A stretch of DNA of 64,000 bases from Paludisphaera borealis (GCF_001956985.1 NZ_CP019082.1:4650001-4714000), one strand, 5' to 3'. Numbered from the stretch's first letter, positions 53,195 to 62,673 are shown. A program made the numbers and translations. Notes: generated from the letters alone by a model not told the origin.

Positions 53195-54721
53195 ATGTCG
53201 ACCTTCGGACTCGATTTTCCCGGTCTGACGCCGGGACGCCTGCTCTCCTGGCTGCGCGCCCGCCGCAAGGCGCTGGCCGGCCGATCGGCGACGCTTCGGT
53301 GGAGCCTGGTCGCTCTCGCCGTCGGCGGACTCTCGCTGGCCGCCTACCTCGCCGCCTCGGCCGTCGCGCCGGGCGAGCGGTCCTACCTCGGAGCGGGCCG
53401 CCGCTACTCGTCCGACGACGTCCACAAGATCAAGAAGACGCTCGACAAGCTGCGGATCGAGTATCAGATCATCGACGACCGCCGCGTCGCGGTGGCCGCG
53501 AACAATCTCGACGCCGCCGGAGCCGCTGTCGCCAAGCTCGAACTCGGCCCGCGCACGCTTACCGAGATTCGGGACGAGGCCGCCAAGGATCGATCTTGGT
53601 TGGATTCGCCCCGCGACAGGGAAGTTCGCGAGGAGCGCGAGCAGGCTCAGGTTCTCGAATCGCTGATCAACGGCCTGCCCGGCATCGAAGGCTCGTTCGT
53701 CAAGATCACGCGTCCCAAGCAGCGTATCGGGCTTCGGTCGGTCGTTCGCCCCATGGCGTTCGTCCAGTTGGAGACCGAGGGAGGCCGCGAACTGCCGGCC
53801 GGCGTCATCGAGTCGATCACCTCGATCCTCACCGTCGCCGAGCAGGGCCTGACGCCGCACGCGATCACGGTCATGGACCGATCGGGCCGCCCCTACCTCG
53901 ACGCCGGCAATCCGGCCCTCAACGCGCAGTCGTCCACCCGCGCCCGTCAGGAAGACCTGCGCCGGCAGATCCTCGAAAAGCTCGACTGGATCACCGGAAT
54001 CCGGGTCGACGTGAAGCTCGCGGCCGTCGAGCCCGTCGACCAATCGGAGCCGAAGCCGGTCGAGACCAAGACGAGCCCGAACTCCGGTTCGCCTCAACCC
54101 GCGCCGAACATCGCGGTCTCGCTCAACCGGGCGCTCTCGATCGATCCCGACCCGGCCGACGCCGCGTCTCCGGCCGCGAGTCCGACCTCGCCTGTCCCGG
54201 CCGCGCCGAAACTTCGCGGTCGTGTCCTGGTCAACGTGCCGCGGAGCTACTATTACAACGCCAGCTACATGCCGGGCGGTCGCGAACCGTCGCAGGACGA
54301 CCTCCGTGCCCTGATGGGGCGCACCGAGACGCACATTCGCAACGCGGTGGAGCTGGTCGTCCTTGAGAGCCCGGCGGTCGCCTGGGAGCCACCCTCGATC
54401 GAGATGATCCAGGACGAGATGCCCGACCGGATGCCGGCGACGGCCGCCGGCGGCAAGTCGCGCCGGCTGGTCAACGACTGGGCGACGGCCGGAGCCGCGG
54501 GCGCCGCCGCCGCCGCGCTGGTGGCGGTTGGAACCTGGGTCTTCGGCAGCCGACAACCGGTCCGCCGTTCCGAGACGTCTCGGGGCTCGCTGCGCTATCA
54601 CCGGGGCTCGCCCGCGACGCCGCCGCCCACCGAACGGGTTCTCGAATTCGTCCGCCGCAACCCCGAGGCCGCCTTCAGCGTGCTCAACCGATGGACGAGC
54701 CAGGGAGGAGGACGATCATGA
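53195..54721 (+). CDS. fliF: Flagellar MS-ring protein FliF
   Basis: A 508-residue protein from the ATG at 53195 (AGGGAGG before it). The first membrane helix is about residues 38-58 (WSLVALAVGGLSLAAYLAAS), and a second lies near 435-455 (AAGAAAAALVAVGTWVFG). The YscJ/FliF-type ring-building part has SDDVHKIKKTLDKLRIEYQI and SLINGLPGIEGSFVKITRP. The C-terminal VLEFVRRNPEAAFSVLNRW is the FliG-binding tail. FliF forms the membrane ring that houses the export gate. The TGA overlaps the fliG start (ATGA). The middle has a long Pro/Ser-rich linker, and overall similarity looks low. Confidence 0.85.
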   Translation: MSTFGLDFPGLTPGRLLSWLRARRKALAGRSATLRWSLVALAVGGLSLAAYLAASAVAPGERSYLGAGRRYSSDDVHKIKKTLDKLRIEYQIIDDRRVAVAANNLDAAGAAVAKLELGPRTLTEIRDEAAKDRSWLDSPRDREVREEREQAQVLESLINGLPGIEGSFVKITRPKQRIGLRSVVRPMAFVQLETEGGRELPAGVIESITSILTVAEQGLTPHAITVMDRSGRPYLDAGNPALNAQSSTRARQEDLRRQILEKLDWITGIRVDVKLAAVEPVDQSEPKPVETKTSPNSGSPQPAPNIAVSLNRALSIDPDPADAASPAASPTSPVPAAPKLRGRVLVNVPRSYYYNASYMPGGREPSQDDLRALMGRTETHIRNAVELVVLESPAVAWEPPSIEMIQDEMPDRMPATAAGGKSRRLVNDWATAGAAGAAAAALVAVGTWVFGSRQPVRRSETSRGSLRYHRGSPATPPPTERVLEFVRRNPEAAFSVLNRWTSQGGGRS

Positions 54722-55323
54722 ACCAGACGACCCCGCCGCGAACCCGACATACCGCCGAAACGTCGCACGCCGAGGAACGATCGACCGACGACGACCGCGA
54801 CGCCGGCGCTTCGCCCGCGTCGATCTCGCCGCTCCGCAAGGCGGCGATCGTGCTCGTCAGCCTCGAACAGTCGCTCTCCTCGCAGCTCTTGACGCACCTC
54901 GACCGCGAGGCCGTCGAGGCCGTGACCTGGGAGATCGCCCGAATGGACCGCGTCGATCCCGACGAGCAGGCGGTCGTGCTCGAAGAGTTCCTCGGAATGG
55001 GTCTGCGGCGGCTTTGCTTCGTCTTCGACGACCTGCTGCGGATGGACGACCGCGAGGTTCGCGCGGGCTTTCACGCCGACGACTCCGAAGCCTGGGCGCT
55101 CGCCCTGGCCGGCGCCGCCGCTCCCGTGCGGGCCAAGGTCCTCGGCGCGCTGAACGCGTCGGCCTCCCAGGCGCTTCAGCGCCACCTCGAAAACCTCGGG
55201 CCGTTCCGCCTCTCCGACACCGAGGTCGCGCAGGCCGAGATCACCGAACGGTTTCGCGGCCTCTACGATCAGGGGACGCTGGACCTCCCCGACCCCAGCG
55301 GTCGTGAAGAAGTGCTCGTCTGA
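54718..55323 (+). CDS. fliG: Flagellar switch protein FliG, short form
   Basis: Only 201 residues, against about 330 usually. After a Thr/Asp-rich start, LRKAAIVLVSLEQSLSSQLL and EAVEAVTWEIARMDRVDPDE form the FliG N-terminal domain that holds FliF. The rest, FVFDDLLRMDDREVRAGF, AWALALAGAAAPVRAKVLGA and LENLGPFRLSDTEVAQAEI, matches the C-terminal torque domain. The middle domain with the EHPQ motif that contacts FliM is not there. GGAGGAGG before the ATG supports the start; it overlaps fliF by four bases. Confidence 0.75.
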   Translation: MNQTTPPRTRHTAETSHAEERSTDDDRDAGASPASISPLRKAAIVLVSLEQSLSSQLLTHLDREAVEAVTWEIARMDRVDPDEQAVVLEEFLGMGLRRLCFVFDDLLRMDDREVRAGFHADDSEAWALALAGAAAPVRAKVLGALNASASQALQRHLENLGPFRLSDTEVAQAEITERFRGLYDQGTLDLPDPSGREEVLV

Positions 55324-55369
55324 CGACGCCCCGATGAAACCGGCTTCGCGATCCAGGAAGGAACCCCGC

Positions 55370-55912
55370 ATGTCCCACGCCAAGCTTTTGCCCATGCTCG
55401 CCGCGGGACTGCTGGCGGCGTTCGCCCTCGTCGCGTCCCCCGCGCCGGTCGCGGGTCAGGAGCCCTCGGCCGCGGCCGACGAGGCGCCCCGGACGGCTCG
55501 GCCCACTCTCGCGCGTCCGCGACGCGAGGCGTCGACCGTCGCCAAGGGGTCTCAGGGTTGGTGGACGGGAACCGCCGCGATGGTCGTGATCCTGGGCGCT
55601 GCGGGCGTCCTCTGCATCGCCGTGAGACGGCAGGCCGAAGGGGCGACCGGCGGACGGCTGAAGGTCCTGGGACGCGTTAACCTGCCCCCAAAACACGCGG
55701 TCTTCCTCGTCAAAGCCGGCGGGCGAACCCTGCTGATCGGCACCGGACCGCAAGGCGCGCCGTCGCTGCTGGGCGAACTCGACGACGATGACGACGAAGC
55801 TTCCGCGCTCGCTTCGTCCCCCGTCGTCGCTAGGAGCGATTCCGGGATGCGATCGGCGCGGCCGGTTCACGCCGCGCCGCGTATCGACGTGCGGCTGGGA
55901 GACGAATCGTGA
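55370..55912 (+). CDS. fliO: Flagellar export protein FliO-like
   Basis: About 180 residues: a cleavable-looking or anchoring N-terminal helix (LLPMLAAGLLAAFALVASP), a Pro/Ala linker, a second helix (GTAAMVVILGAAGVLCIAV), then GGRLKVLGRVNLPPKHAVFL with VKAGGRTLLIGTGPQGAPSL, the short FliO cytoplasmic domain. FliO assists assembly of the FliP ring. AGGAAGG before the ATG at 55370 supports the start. Its stop overlaps the fliP GTG (GTGA). Confidence 0.8.
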   Translation: MSHAKLLPMLAAGLLAAFALVASPAPVAGQEPSAAADEAPRTARPTLARPRREASTVAKGSQGWWTGTAAMVVILGAAGVLCIAVRRQAEGATGGRLKVLGRVNLPPKHAVFLVKAGGRTLLIGTGPQGAPSLLGELDDDDDEASALASSPVVARSDSGMRSARPVHAAPRIDVRLGDES

Positions 55913-56730
55913 GAAACCTTGCGTCGCTTCGCTCGCCGAGAATCGCCGTCCTCGCGCTCCTGCCGGCGCTGCTTCTGATCGTCCTCGCCGCACCATGCCA
56001 GGCACAGGAAAAGGCGACTGCGACCGCGCCCGGGGGGGCGAACGCGACGCTCATCGAGCCAGGCGACGCGATGCGGACCGTGCAGTCGGTCGTGCTCTTC
56101 GGGTTGGTCTCGCTGGCGCCGGTCGCGCTCTTGATGATCACTCCGTTCGTGCGGATCAACATCGTTCTGGTGTTGCTTCGCCAGGCGCTGGGGAGCCCGC
56201 AGGTACCGGGCAACCAGGTGTTGATGGCGCTGTCGTTGTTGCTGAGCGCGCTGGTGATGCGGCCCGTCGGCGAGCGGGTCTACCACGACGCGGTCGAGCC
56301 CTACATGGCGGGCAAGGCCAACGCGATGGACTCGTGGAACGTGGGCGCGAAACCGATCAAGACGTTCATGGTCGAGCAGATCCTGAGGACGAACCACCAG
56401 GACTATCTCTGGTCGATCTACCAGCACTCGGCCGAGTCGAAAGCCGGGCTGGCCGACCCGGAAGAACCCGATCAGTTCCCGCTCGGCGTGGTCGCGCCAG
56501 CGTTCATCCTGAGTGAGCTGACGACGGCCTTGATGATCGGCTTTTACTTGTATTTGCCGTTCCTGATCATCGACCTGGTGGTGTCGTCGGTGCTGGCGGC
56601 GATGGGGCTTTTCATGCTGCCGCCGACCCTGGTGGCGATGCCCGTGAAGCTGATCGTCTTCGTGCTGATCGACGGCTGGCTGCTGGTGGCCGAGATGCTG
56701 CTTTCCGGCTTCTCGGTCTCGGGCGCTTGA
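55909..56730 (+). CDS. fliP: Flagellar export gate protein FliP
   Basis: A 273-residue protein with a GTG start overlapping fliO and a signal peptide (LALLPALLLIVLAAPCQAQE). FliP signatures: ALLMITPFVRINIVLVLLRQ, PGNQVLMALSLLLSALVM, VVAPAFILSELTTALMIGFY and LPPTLVAMPVKLIVFVLIDG. FliP forms the pentameric core of the export gate with FliQ and FliR. Confidence 0.95.
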   Translation: MRNLASLRSPRIAVLALLPALLLIVLAAPCQAQEKATATAPGGANATLIEPGDAMRTVQSVVLFGLVSLAPVALLMITPFVRINIVLVLLRQALGSPQVPGNQVLMALSLLLSALVMRPVGERVYHDAVEPYMAGKANAMDSWNVGAKPIKTFMVEQILRTNHQDYLWSIYQHSAESKAGLADPEEPDQFPLGVVAPAFILSELTTALMIGFYLYLPFLIIDLVVSSVLAAMGLFMLPPTLVAMPVKLIVFVLIDGWLLVAEMLLSGFSVSGA

Positions 56731-56751
56731 ATTCGAGAAAGGGGTTCGAGC

Positions 56752-57018
56752 GTGGATATCAGTCATGTGACGGATTGGACCCGCGAGGCGCTCCGGATGA
56801 CGCTCTTGCTGGGAGGGCCGCTGCTGGCCTCGGCCCTGCTGGTCGGGCTGATCGTGAACATCCTTCAGACCCTCACGCAGTTGAACGAGCCGGTCGTCGG
56901 TCTGGTGCCCCGGCTGGTGACGGTGATCGCCGTCTTGCTCCTGCTCGTCCCCTGGCTCCTGAGCCGTTGGATGAGCTTCACGGTCGACCTGATCGGCTCG
57001 ATTCCCGACCTGCTTTGA
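56752..57018 (+). CDS. fliQ: Flagellar export gate protein FliQ
   Basis: An 88-residue protein from a GTG at 56752 with two long membrane helices: TLLLGGPLLASALLVGLIVN, then QTLTQLNEP, then VTVIAVLLLLVPWLLSRWM. The ILQTLTQLNEP turn is the FliQ hallmark. It lies 21 bases after fliP. Confidence 0.93.
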   Translation: MDISHVTDWTREALRMTLLLGGPLLASALLVGLIVNILQTLTQLNEPVVGLVPRLVTVIAVLLLLVPWLLSRWMSFTVDLIGSIPDLL

Positions 57019-57056
57019 CTCACAGGTGAGCGGGAGGCGAGAGTCTTCTGTCTTCG

Positions 57057-57812
57057 ATGCAAGGTTCGCCGTTCGACGCCTGGTTCACCGCAAATACGGC
57101 GGTCTGGCTGCTGGTGACGGCCCGGGCGGCCGGCGTCTGCTTCACCGCGCCGGTGCTGGCCGCGCCGGGGCTCGACATGCGGTTTCGGGTCGTCCTGGCG
57201 GTTCTGCTCGGCGCGTGGCTGGCCCCCGTGGTGACGCCCCTGGTCGTGTCGCCCGAATCGGGGCGCGCGATCGTCTGGCTGGTTCTCAACGAACTGTTGA
57301 TCGGCGCTTTGATCGGCTGGTCGGCGTCGCTGATCGTGGCGGCAGCGCGGCAGGCCGGGGACCTTGTGGCCGCGCAGTCGGGGATGTCGACCTCGGCTTT
57401 GTTCGATCCCGATACGGGCGAGGAATTGACCGCGCTCGGTCACTTGTACGGCCTGATCGCGCTGGCGACGTTCCTGGCCGTCGACGGTCCGCTGGTGATG
57501 GCCGAGGCGATGATCGAGAGCTTCAAGACGATCCCGGCGGGTCGGCTCGTCTTCGAGCGGGCCACGGCGGACTTGGTCTTCGGCCAGGCGGCCGACGCCC
57601 TGGCCCTGGCGGTTCGCGCCGCGGCGCCGCCGGCCGTGGCGTTGGCGGCGGCGGGCGTGGCGCTGGGCTGGCTGGGCCGGCTGGCGCCGAGCGTGCCGTT
57701 GATGACGCTCTCGCTGCCGATCCGCGCGGCGCTCGGCGTCTTGCTCGTATCGGCCAGTCTCGCCACGTTGATCGTCTGCCTGACGAACGCCTGGAGCGGC
57801 TGGGGCGTCTGA
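57057..57812 (+). CDS. fliR: Flagellar export gate protein FliR
   Basis: A 251-residue protein with six hydrophobic segments: ARAAGVCFTAPVLAAPGLDM, LNELLIGALIGWSASLIVAA, LVAAQSGMSTSALFDPDTGE, VDGPLVMAEAMIESFKTIP and ALALAVRAAAPPAVALAAAG, in the family order. It completes the FliPQR core. The last part is slightly divergent and short. Confidence 0.93.
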   Translation: MQGSPFDAWFTANTAVWLLVTARAAGVCFTAPVLAAPGLDMRFRVVLAVLLGAWLAPVVTPLVVSPESGRAIVWLVLNELLIGALIGWSASLIVAAARQAGDLVAAQSGMSTSALFDPDTGEELTALGHLYGLIALATFLAVDGPLVMAEAMIESFKTIPAGRLVFERATADLVFGQAADALALAVRAAAPPAVALAAAGVALGWLGRLAPSVPLMTLSLPIRAALGVLLVSASLATLIVCLTNAWSGWGV

Positions 57813-57846
57813 CGGTCGAAGCCGTTCTCTTCGCAGGATCGTGAGC

Positions 57847-58878
57847 ATGTCGGAAGATCGCACTCAGCCCGCCTCCAAACGCCGTCGCCTGCTCGCCCGC
57901 GAGGAGGGGCAGGTCGTTCACAGCCCCGAGCTGACGGCGGCGGTCGGCTGGCTGACGGCCGTCGTGGTGCTGGGCGTCTGGGGGCAGGACCTCGCGGGCG
58001 TCTTGATCGAGCTGGCGCGGGCCCCGCTGGTGCAGCCCCTGGCGTCGTCGAGTGATCCCGTCGAGCTGGCGGGACGGATTCGCGGCGACGTTCTGCGCGT
58101 GGCGGCGCCGTTGGGGATGATCCTCGGCGGCTTTCTCGTGGGCGCGGCGGGTGCTCATCAGGCGCAGGTTCGGGGGCTGTGGGCGCCGGCCTTGATCGCG
58201 CCCGACGTCTCGCGGCTCTGGCGGATCGGCCGGGGAGGGGGGCTTTCGGGCCGGTTCGAGCGGAGCGTCTGGTCGATCGTCAAGGTGGTGATCCTGGCGT
58301 CCGTCGCCTGGTGGGGGATTCGGTCGCAGTGGAGCGCCTTGCAGGGGCTCAGCCTGCTCGATTTCCCGACGGCCGCGCAATCGGCGATGAGCGTGCTGCT
58401 GGGCCCCATACGGGTGCTGGCGGTCTTGATGGTCGTCGTCGGGCTGGTCGATTACGGGCTCCGCTTCGCGCGGTTCGAGTCGATGCTCCGGACGACGCCC
58501 GACGAACAACGCGAGGATCAGAAGGCGGTCGAGGGGGACCCGAGGGTCCGCGCGTCGCGGCGTCGGCTGGTGCAGTCGTGGCGCGACGCGACCCCGGAGC
58601 TGCTCACCGGCGCGACCCTGATTTTGCACGGCGACGCGGGCCTGACGGTCGTGCTGAGCGGCGGTCCGCCGCCGCGGCGGATCGGCGTTCGCGCGGCGGC
58701 CCAGGGGAAGGCGGGGAACTCGCTGCGCCGGGCCGCGAGCCAGGCGCGGATTCCGTCGTGCGAGGCGCCGCAGCTCGCCCTCCGGCTGGCCTCGCAGCCG
58801 AATACGGCGTCGGCCCGGTCGGCGATCGTCGACCCGTTGCTCCTGTCCCAGCTTCGGAGCGTCTGGCCGGCGTCGTGA
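57847..58878 (+). CDS. flhB: FlhB-like export switch protein lacking the NPTH motif
   Basis: About 343 residues. The start SKRRRLLAREEGQVVHSPEL and four membrane helices (residues ~30-215) are FlhB-like, and the linker TPDEQREDQKAVEGDPRVRA is diagnostic. In the cytoplasmic domain the family's NPTH, where the protein cuts itself to switch substrates, is replaced by HGDA (nt 58627-58638, in TLILHGDAGLTVVLSG). The later GNSLRRAASQARIPSCEAPQ keeps the family's helix. So self-cleavage should not occur. Start at 57841 (GTG) is possible. Confidence 0.85.
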   Translation: MSEDRTQPASKRRRLLAREEGQVVHSPELTAAVGWLTAVVVLGVWGQDLAGVLIELARAPLVQPLASSSDPVELAGRIRGDVLRVAAPLGMILGGFLVGAAGAHQAQVRGLWAPALIAPDVSRLWRIGRGGGLSGRFERSVWSIVKVVILASVAWWGIRSQWSALQGLSLLDFPTAAQSAMSVLLGPIRVLAVLMVVVGLVDYGLRFARFESMLRTTPDEQREDQKAVEGDPRVRASRRRLVQSWRDATPELLTGATLILHGDAGLTVVLSGGPPPRRIGVRAAAQGKAGNSLRRAASQARIPSCEAPQLALRLASQPNTASARSAIVDPLLLSQLRSVWPAS

Positions 58879-59176
58879 GCGAACCTCGGAACCCCCCGGC
58901 CGGACGGCTTTCGGACTGGACAGTTTTCGGCGTCGGAAGTAAGGTTCCCGCACACATCACACGGGCCGGCTCCGGCTCGTTTCGAGCAAGCCGGTCGTGG
59001 GGTCTCGCGAGTTCGGGGGGCCCGGTAAGTCAGCGAAGTAGAGGAACTCCCTCGGGAGGTCCGGACGCCCGCGCCTGTCCGAATCAGGACGCCGGCCGGA
59101 CCGACGGCGCGGGGGATCGGGTTTTCGCGTCGTCATCGGGTCCATCGTCATTTTTGGGATTGCTGGAGAGCCACGG
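58879..59176. other. 298-base gap between flhB and flhA
   Basis: No ORF, terminator or known regulatory element was recognised. GCCGGCTCCGGC and similar GC-rich short palindromes are present. GGAGAG about eight bases before 59177 is the flhA ribosome-binding site. The gap breaks the otherwise tight cluster, so flhA may have its own promoter. Confidence 0.5.
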
Positions 59177-61435
59177 ATGCCTCCTTCGACGTCGAATTCC
59201 TTCGCCTCGCTCTCGGGGCGAGCCACGGGCCTGATCCTGCCGATCACGATCGTCGGGGCGGTGCTCGTCTTCGTCGTGCCGATCCCGCCGGCGATCCTCG
59301 ACGTCTTGCTCGCGGGCAACCTGACGCTCGCCGTGCTCGTCCTGCTGACGACCCTGGCGATCCGCACGCCGCAGGAATTCAGCGCCTTTCCGACGATCCT
59401 TTTGACCACCACGCTGACGCGGTTGGTGCTGAACGTCGCCACCACGCGTCTCGTGCTGACGCGGGGCGGCGAGCATCGGCTGGAGGCGGCCGGGCAGGTC
59501 ATTCGATCGTTCGGCGAGTTCGTGGCCGGCGACCAGGTGCTCGTCGGCGTGATCCTGTTCTCGATCCTGGTCGTGATCCAGTTCGTCGTCATCACCCGGG
59601 GCGCCACCCGCATCAGCGAGGTCGCCGCCCGGTTCATGCTCGACGGTCTGCCGGGACGGCAGATGGCCATCGACGCCGACCTTCACGCCGGCCTGATCGA
59701 CCAGCGCCAGGCCCACGCTCGGCGCGAGCAGGTCTACCGTCAGGCCGACTTCTTCGGTGCGATGGACGGCGCCGGCAAGTTCGTCCGCGGCGACGCCGTC
59801 GCGGGCGTCGTCATCCTGATGGTCAACATCTGCGGCGGCCTGTTCCTGGGCGTCGTGAACTACGGCATGAGCCTGGGGGAAGCGGTCGACGTCTTCACGA
59901 AGCTGACCATCGGCGACGGCCTGGTCAGCCAGGTGCCGGCGTTCTTGATCTCGCTGGCCGCCGGCCTGATCGTCACGCGGTCGTCGTCCGAGACCGACAT
60001 CGGCCGCGACGTGGTCGGCCAGCTCACGAGCAAACCCGGCGTGCTCGGCACGTCGGCCGTTTTTCTGGGCCTGCTGGCGTTCACGCCGCTCCCCAAGCTG
60101 CCGCTCTTGACGCTCGCCGCCGCGCTCGGCGGCCGGGCGATCTACCTGAGCACCGGCGGCCGCGGCGAACAGACCGAACATGAGGCCGACTCCGAACCGG
60201 TCGCCTCGTCGAGCAATCGACGGACCGATCGCGGGTCGTCGAGTCGGGGCGACGAGCCGTCGCATCGGCGATCGACCGAGCACGCGGCCTCGCGGCCGAC
60301 CGAATCGACGCCGACCGAGACGCTGCGGGTCACGGCCGACGCTCCTTCCGAAGATATGCAAGACCTGCTGCACGTCGATCTGCTTGAGCTTGAGATCGGC
60401 TACCGGCTGATCAGCCTCGCCGATCCGACCCGGGGCGGGAATCTCCTCGAACGGCTGCGGACCGTGCGCCAGAACGTGGCCCGCGAGCTGGGCCTGATCG
60501 TCCCGCAGGTGCGGATTCACGACGAGATCGGGCTGGCCCCGCATGACTATCGCGTTAAGATCCGGGGCACGATCGTGGGGCAGGGGGTCGCCTACGCCGG
60601 TCGGCTGCTGGCGATCCCGCCGGCGGGGATGACCGAGCCTCCGGAGGGCCGCGAGGCCGTCGACCCGACGACCGGCCAGGCGGCGGTCTGGATTCACGCC
60701 GAGGGGCGCGAAGTGGCCGAGCTGGCGGGCTGCAAGATTCTCGACGCGGCGGCGGTGGTCGCCGCGCACTTCGGCGAGATCGTCCGCAACCACGCCGACG
60801 AGCTGCTGACCCGCGACCAGATCGAACGCCTCCTCGACCGCGTCCGAACCTCGGCGCCCACGCTGGCCGGCGAGGTCGTGCCGGGGTTGTTGCGGCCGGG
60901 CGAGCTTCAGCGGCTGTTGCAGAATTTACTCCGCGAACAGGTGAGCATCCGCGACCTGGAGACGATCCTCGAAACCCTGGCCGTCCACGCCGGCAAGACC
61001 AAGGACATCGCCGCGCTGACAGAGCAGGTGCGCCAGAGCCTGGCGCGACAGATCACCGAAAGCCATCGCTCGGCCGACGGCCGGCTGCGGGTCGTGACGC
61101 TCTCGCAGGCGCTCAACACGCGGCTCTCGGTCGTGGCGGGGCAGGACGATACGCATCCGGCCGAGGCGCTGGGCGACGAGACGGTTCGAAACATCCTCCG
61201 CGCGGCGGCCTCGGCCGTCGGCGCGCTCGTCGACGCGGGCCTGCCGCCGATCGTCTTGACGTCGGCCACGGCCCGCGCGGTGCTCAAGGATCTGACCCGG
61301 GTCGACCTGCCCGGGCTGGTCATCCTGAGCCAGCGGGAAATCCCCCGCGATACACCGGTCGAGGTGCTCGGCACGGTGGTCGAAGAGGCTCCCGAGGAAA
61401 TCGGCGCGTTCACCACGACCGAAGCGTTCGCGTGA
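59177..61435 (+). CDS. flhA: Flagellar export gate protein FlhA
   Basis: A 752-residue protein. FlhA/FHIPEP marks: TRLVLNVATTRLVLTRG, FVVITRGATRISEVAARFML, DADLHAGLIDQRQAHARREQ, ADFFGAMDGAGKFVRGDAVA, and the last helices VPAFLISLAAGLIVTR and LGTSAVFLGLLAFTPLP. The cytoplasmic domain (from about residue 390) has ELEIGYRLISLADPTRGGNL, the IGLAPHDYRVKIRG strand, and LLREQVSIRDLETILETLAV. A ~55-residue Ser/Arg-rich, probably disordered linker joins the two. All essential parts are present. Confidence 0.95.
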   Translation: MPPSTSNSFASLSGRATGLILPITIVGAVLVFVVPIPPAILDVLLAGNLTLAVLVLLTTLAIRTPQEFSAFPTILLTTTLTRLVLNVATTRLVLTRGGEHRLEAAGQVIRSFGEFVAGDQVLVGVILFSILVVIQFVVITRGATRISEVAARFMLDGLPGRQMAIDADLHAGLIDQRQAHARREQVYRQADFFGAMDGAGKFVRGDAVAGVVILMVNICGGLFLGVVNYGMSLGEAVDVFTKLTIGDGLVSQVPAFLISLAAGLIVTRSSSETDIGRDVVGQLTSKPGVLGTSAVFLGLLAFTPLPKLPLLTLAAALGGRAIYLSTGGRGEQTEHEADSEPVASSSNRRTDRGSSSRGDEPSHRRSTEHAASRPTESTPTETLRVTADAPSEDMQDLLHVDLLELEIGYRLISLADPTRGGNLLERLRTVRQNVARELGLIVPQVRIHDEIGLAPHDYRVKIRGTIVGQGVAYAGRLLAIPPAGMTEPPEGREAVDPTTGQAAVWIHAEGREVAELAGCKILDAAAVVAAHFGEIVRNHADELLTRDQIERLLDRVRTSAPTLAGEVVPGLLRPGELQRLLQNLLREQVSIRDLETILETLAVHAGKTKDIAALTEQVRQSLARQITESHRSADGRLRVVTLSQALNTRLSVVAGQDDTHPAEALGDETVRNILRAAASAVGALVDAGLPPIVLTSATARAVLKDLTRVDLPGLVILSQREIPRDTPVEVLGTVVEEAPEEIGAFTTTEAFA

Positions 61436-61479
61436 ACATCACGGGCTGAAGACAAAGACGACGAGGGCGAAAGAGGCGG

Positions 61480-62625
61480 ATGGAGATGTCGATGAACGCG
61501 AGGACGTACCGAGGCAAGACGATGAAGGAGGCGCTGGCGCGGGTGCGGCGGGACCTCGGCGGCGACGCCGTGATCCTCGCGGCCCGCGAGGTTCGCCGCC
61601 GCCGTCTCTTCGGCCTCGGTCCGCGCGGCGGCATCGAGGTCGAGGCGTCGTTGACGATGCCCGCCGACCCGCTCGCCGCGGCCGTCCGAGCGCCGGCGTC
61701 GGCCGTGAGCCGCGCTTCGGCTTCCGCTTCGTCGCCGCCGACCGGCCTGGGTTCGGAGCTGGGGCGGATTCATACGATGGTCGAGACGCTCAGCCGCCAG
61801 GGGAGGCTCGACCACTGGATGCTCGACCTGCCGAGCGAGCTGACGCCGATCTACGGCCGCCTGCTGGAAGCCGACGTGCCGGAGCTGCTGGCCCGCCAAC
61901 TCGTCCGCATGGTCGCCGATGCGGCCACGCCCGAAGACCTGGCGACTCCCGGCGACGCGCTTCGAGCCGTCCGCGAGGCGCTCGAAGACGCGCTGGCGAT
62001 CGCCCCGCCGATCCGGGCGGTGTCGGGGGCGCGGCGGGTCGTCGCGCTCGTTGGACCGACGGGGGTCGGCAAGACGACGACGGCCGCCAAGCTGGCGGCG
62101 CGGTTCAAGTTGCGGCAAGGGCTGCGCGTCGGCCTGCTGACGGTCGACACCTACCGGATCGCGGCCATCGAACAATTGAAGACCTACGCCGACATCATCG
62201 ACCTGCCGCTCGCCGTGGGGAGAGACCCCGAGTCGGCCCGGCAGGCGATCGACGAGCTGGGCGACGTCGACCTCGTGCTGGTCGACACCGCGGGCCGGAG
62301 TCCCAGGGACGAGCCCAAGATCCAAGAGCTGGGCGAGCTGCTGGCCCGGATTCGGCCCGACGAGGTCCATCTGGTGCTGAGCGCGGCGACGTCGCAGCGG
62401 AGCCTTCGAGCCGCCGCCGACCAGTTCGCGCCGGCGCGTCCCGACCGCTTGCTCTTGACCAAGCTCGACGAAGCCGAGAGTCTGGGCGCGCTCGCCGCGA
62501 TCCTCGGGCGGGCGGATCGTCCCGTCAGCTATCTGACGACCGGTCAATCCGTCCCCGACGACATCGAGGAGGCCGACCGAAGCCGGTTGGCCAGGCTGAT
62601 TCTGGGGGAAGAGTCGATCGCGTGA
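61480..62625 (+). CDS. flhF: Flagellar SRP-like GTPase FlhF
   Basis: A 381-residue protein. N-terminal domain: RTYRGKTMKEALARVRRDLG; the NG domain has VALVGPTGVGKTTTAAKLAA (P-loop), VDTYRIAAIEQLKTYADI, DLVLVDTAGRSPRD and LLLTKLDEAESLG. FlhF sets flagellar position and number, together with FlhG. The N-terminal region is shorter than in gammaproteobacteria. The start may be 61480, 61486 or 61492. It is followed after 48 bases by the short DQAxxLR protein. Confidence 0.94.
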   Translation: MEMSMNARTYRGKTMKEALARVRRDLGGDAVILAAREVRRRRLFGLGPRGGIEVEASLTMPADPLAAAVRAPASAVSRASASASSPPTGLGSELGRIHTMVETLSRQGRLDHWMLDLPSELTPIYGRLLEADVPELLARQLVRMVADAATPEDLATPGDALRAVREALEDALAIAPPIRAVSGARRVVALVGPTGVGKTTTAAKLAARFKLRQGLRVGLLTVDTYRIAAIEQLKTYADIIDLPLAVGRDPESARQAIDELGDVDLVLVDTAGRSPRDEPKIQELGELLARIRPDEVHLVLSAATSQRSLRAAADQFAPARPDRLLLTKLDEAESLGALAAILGRADRPVSYLTTGQSVPDDIEEADRSRLARLILGEESIA

Positions 62626-62673
62626 ACCGCGAGCGATCGCGACGCGCGGCGGGTTTCCAGAGGAGGAGGGGCG

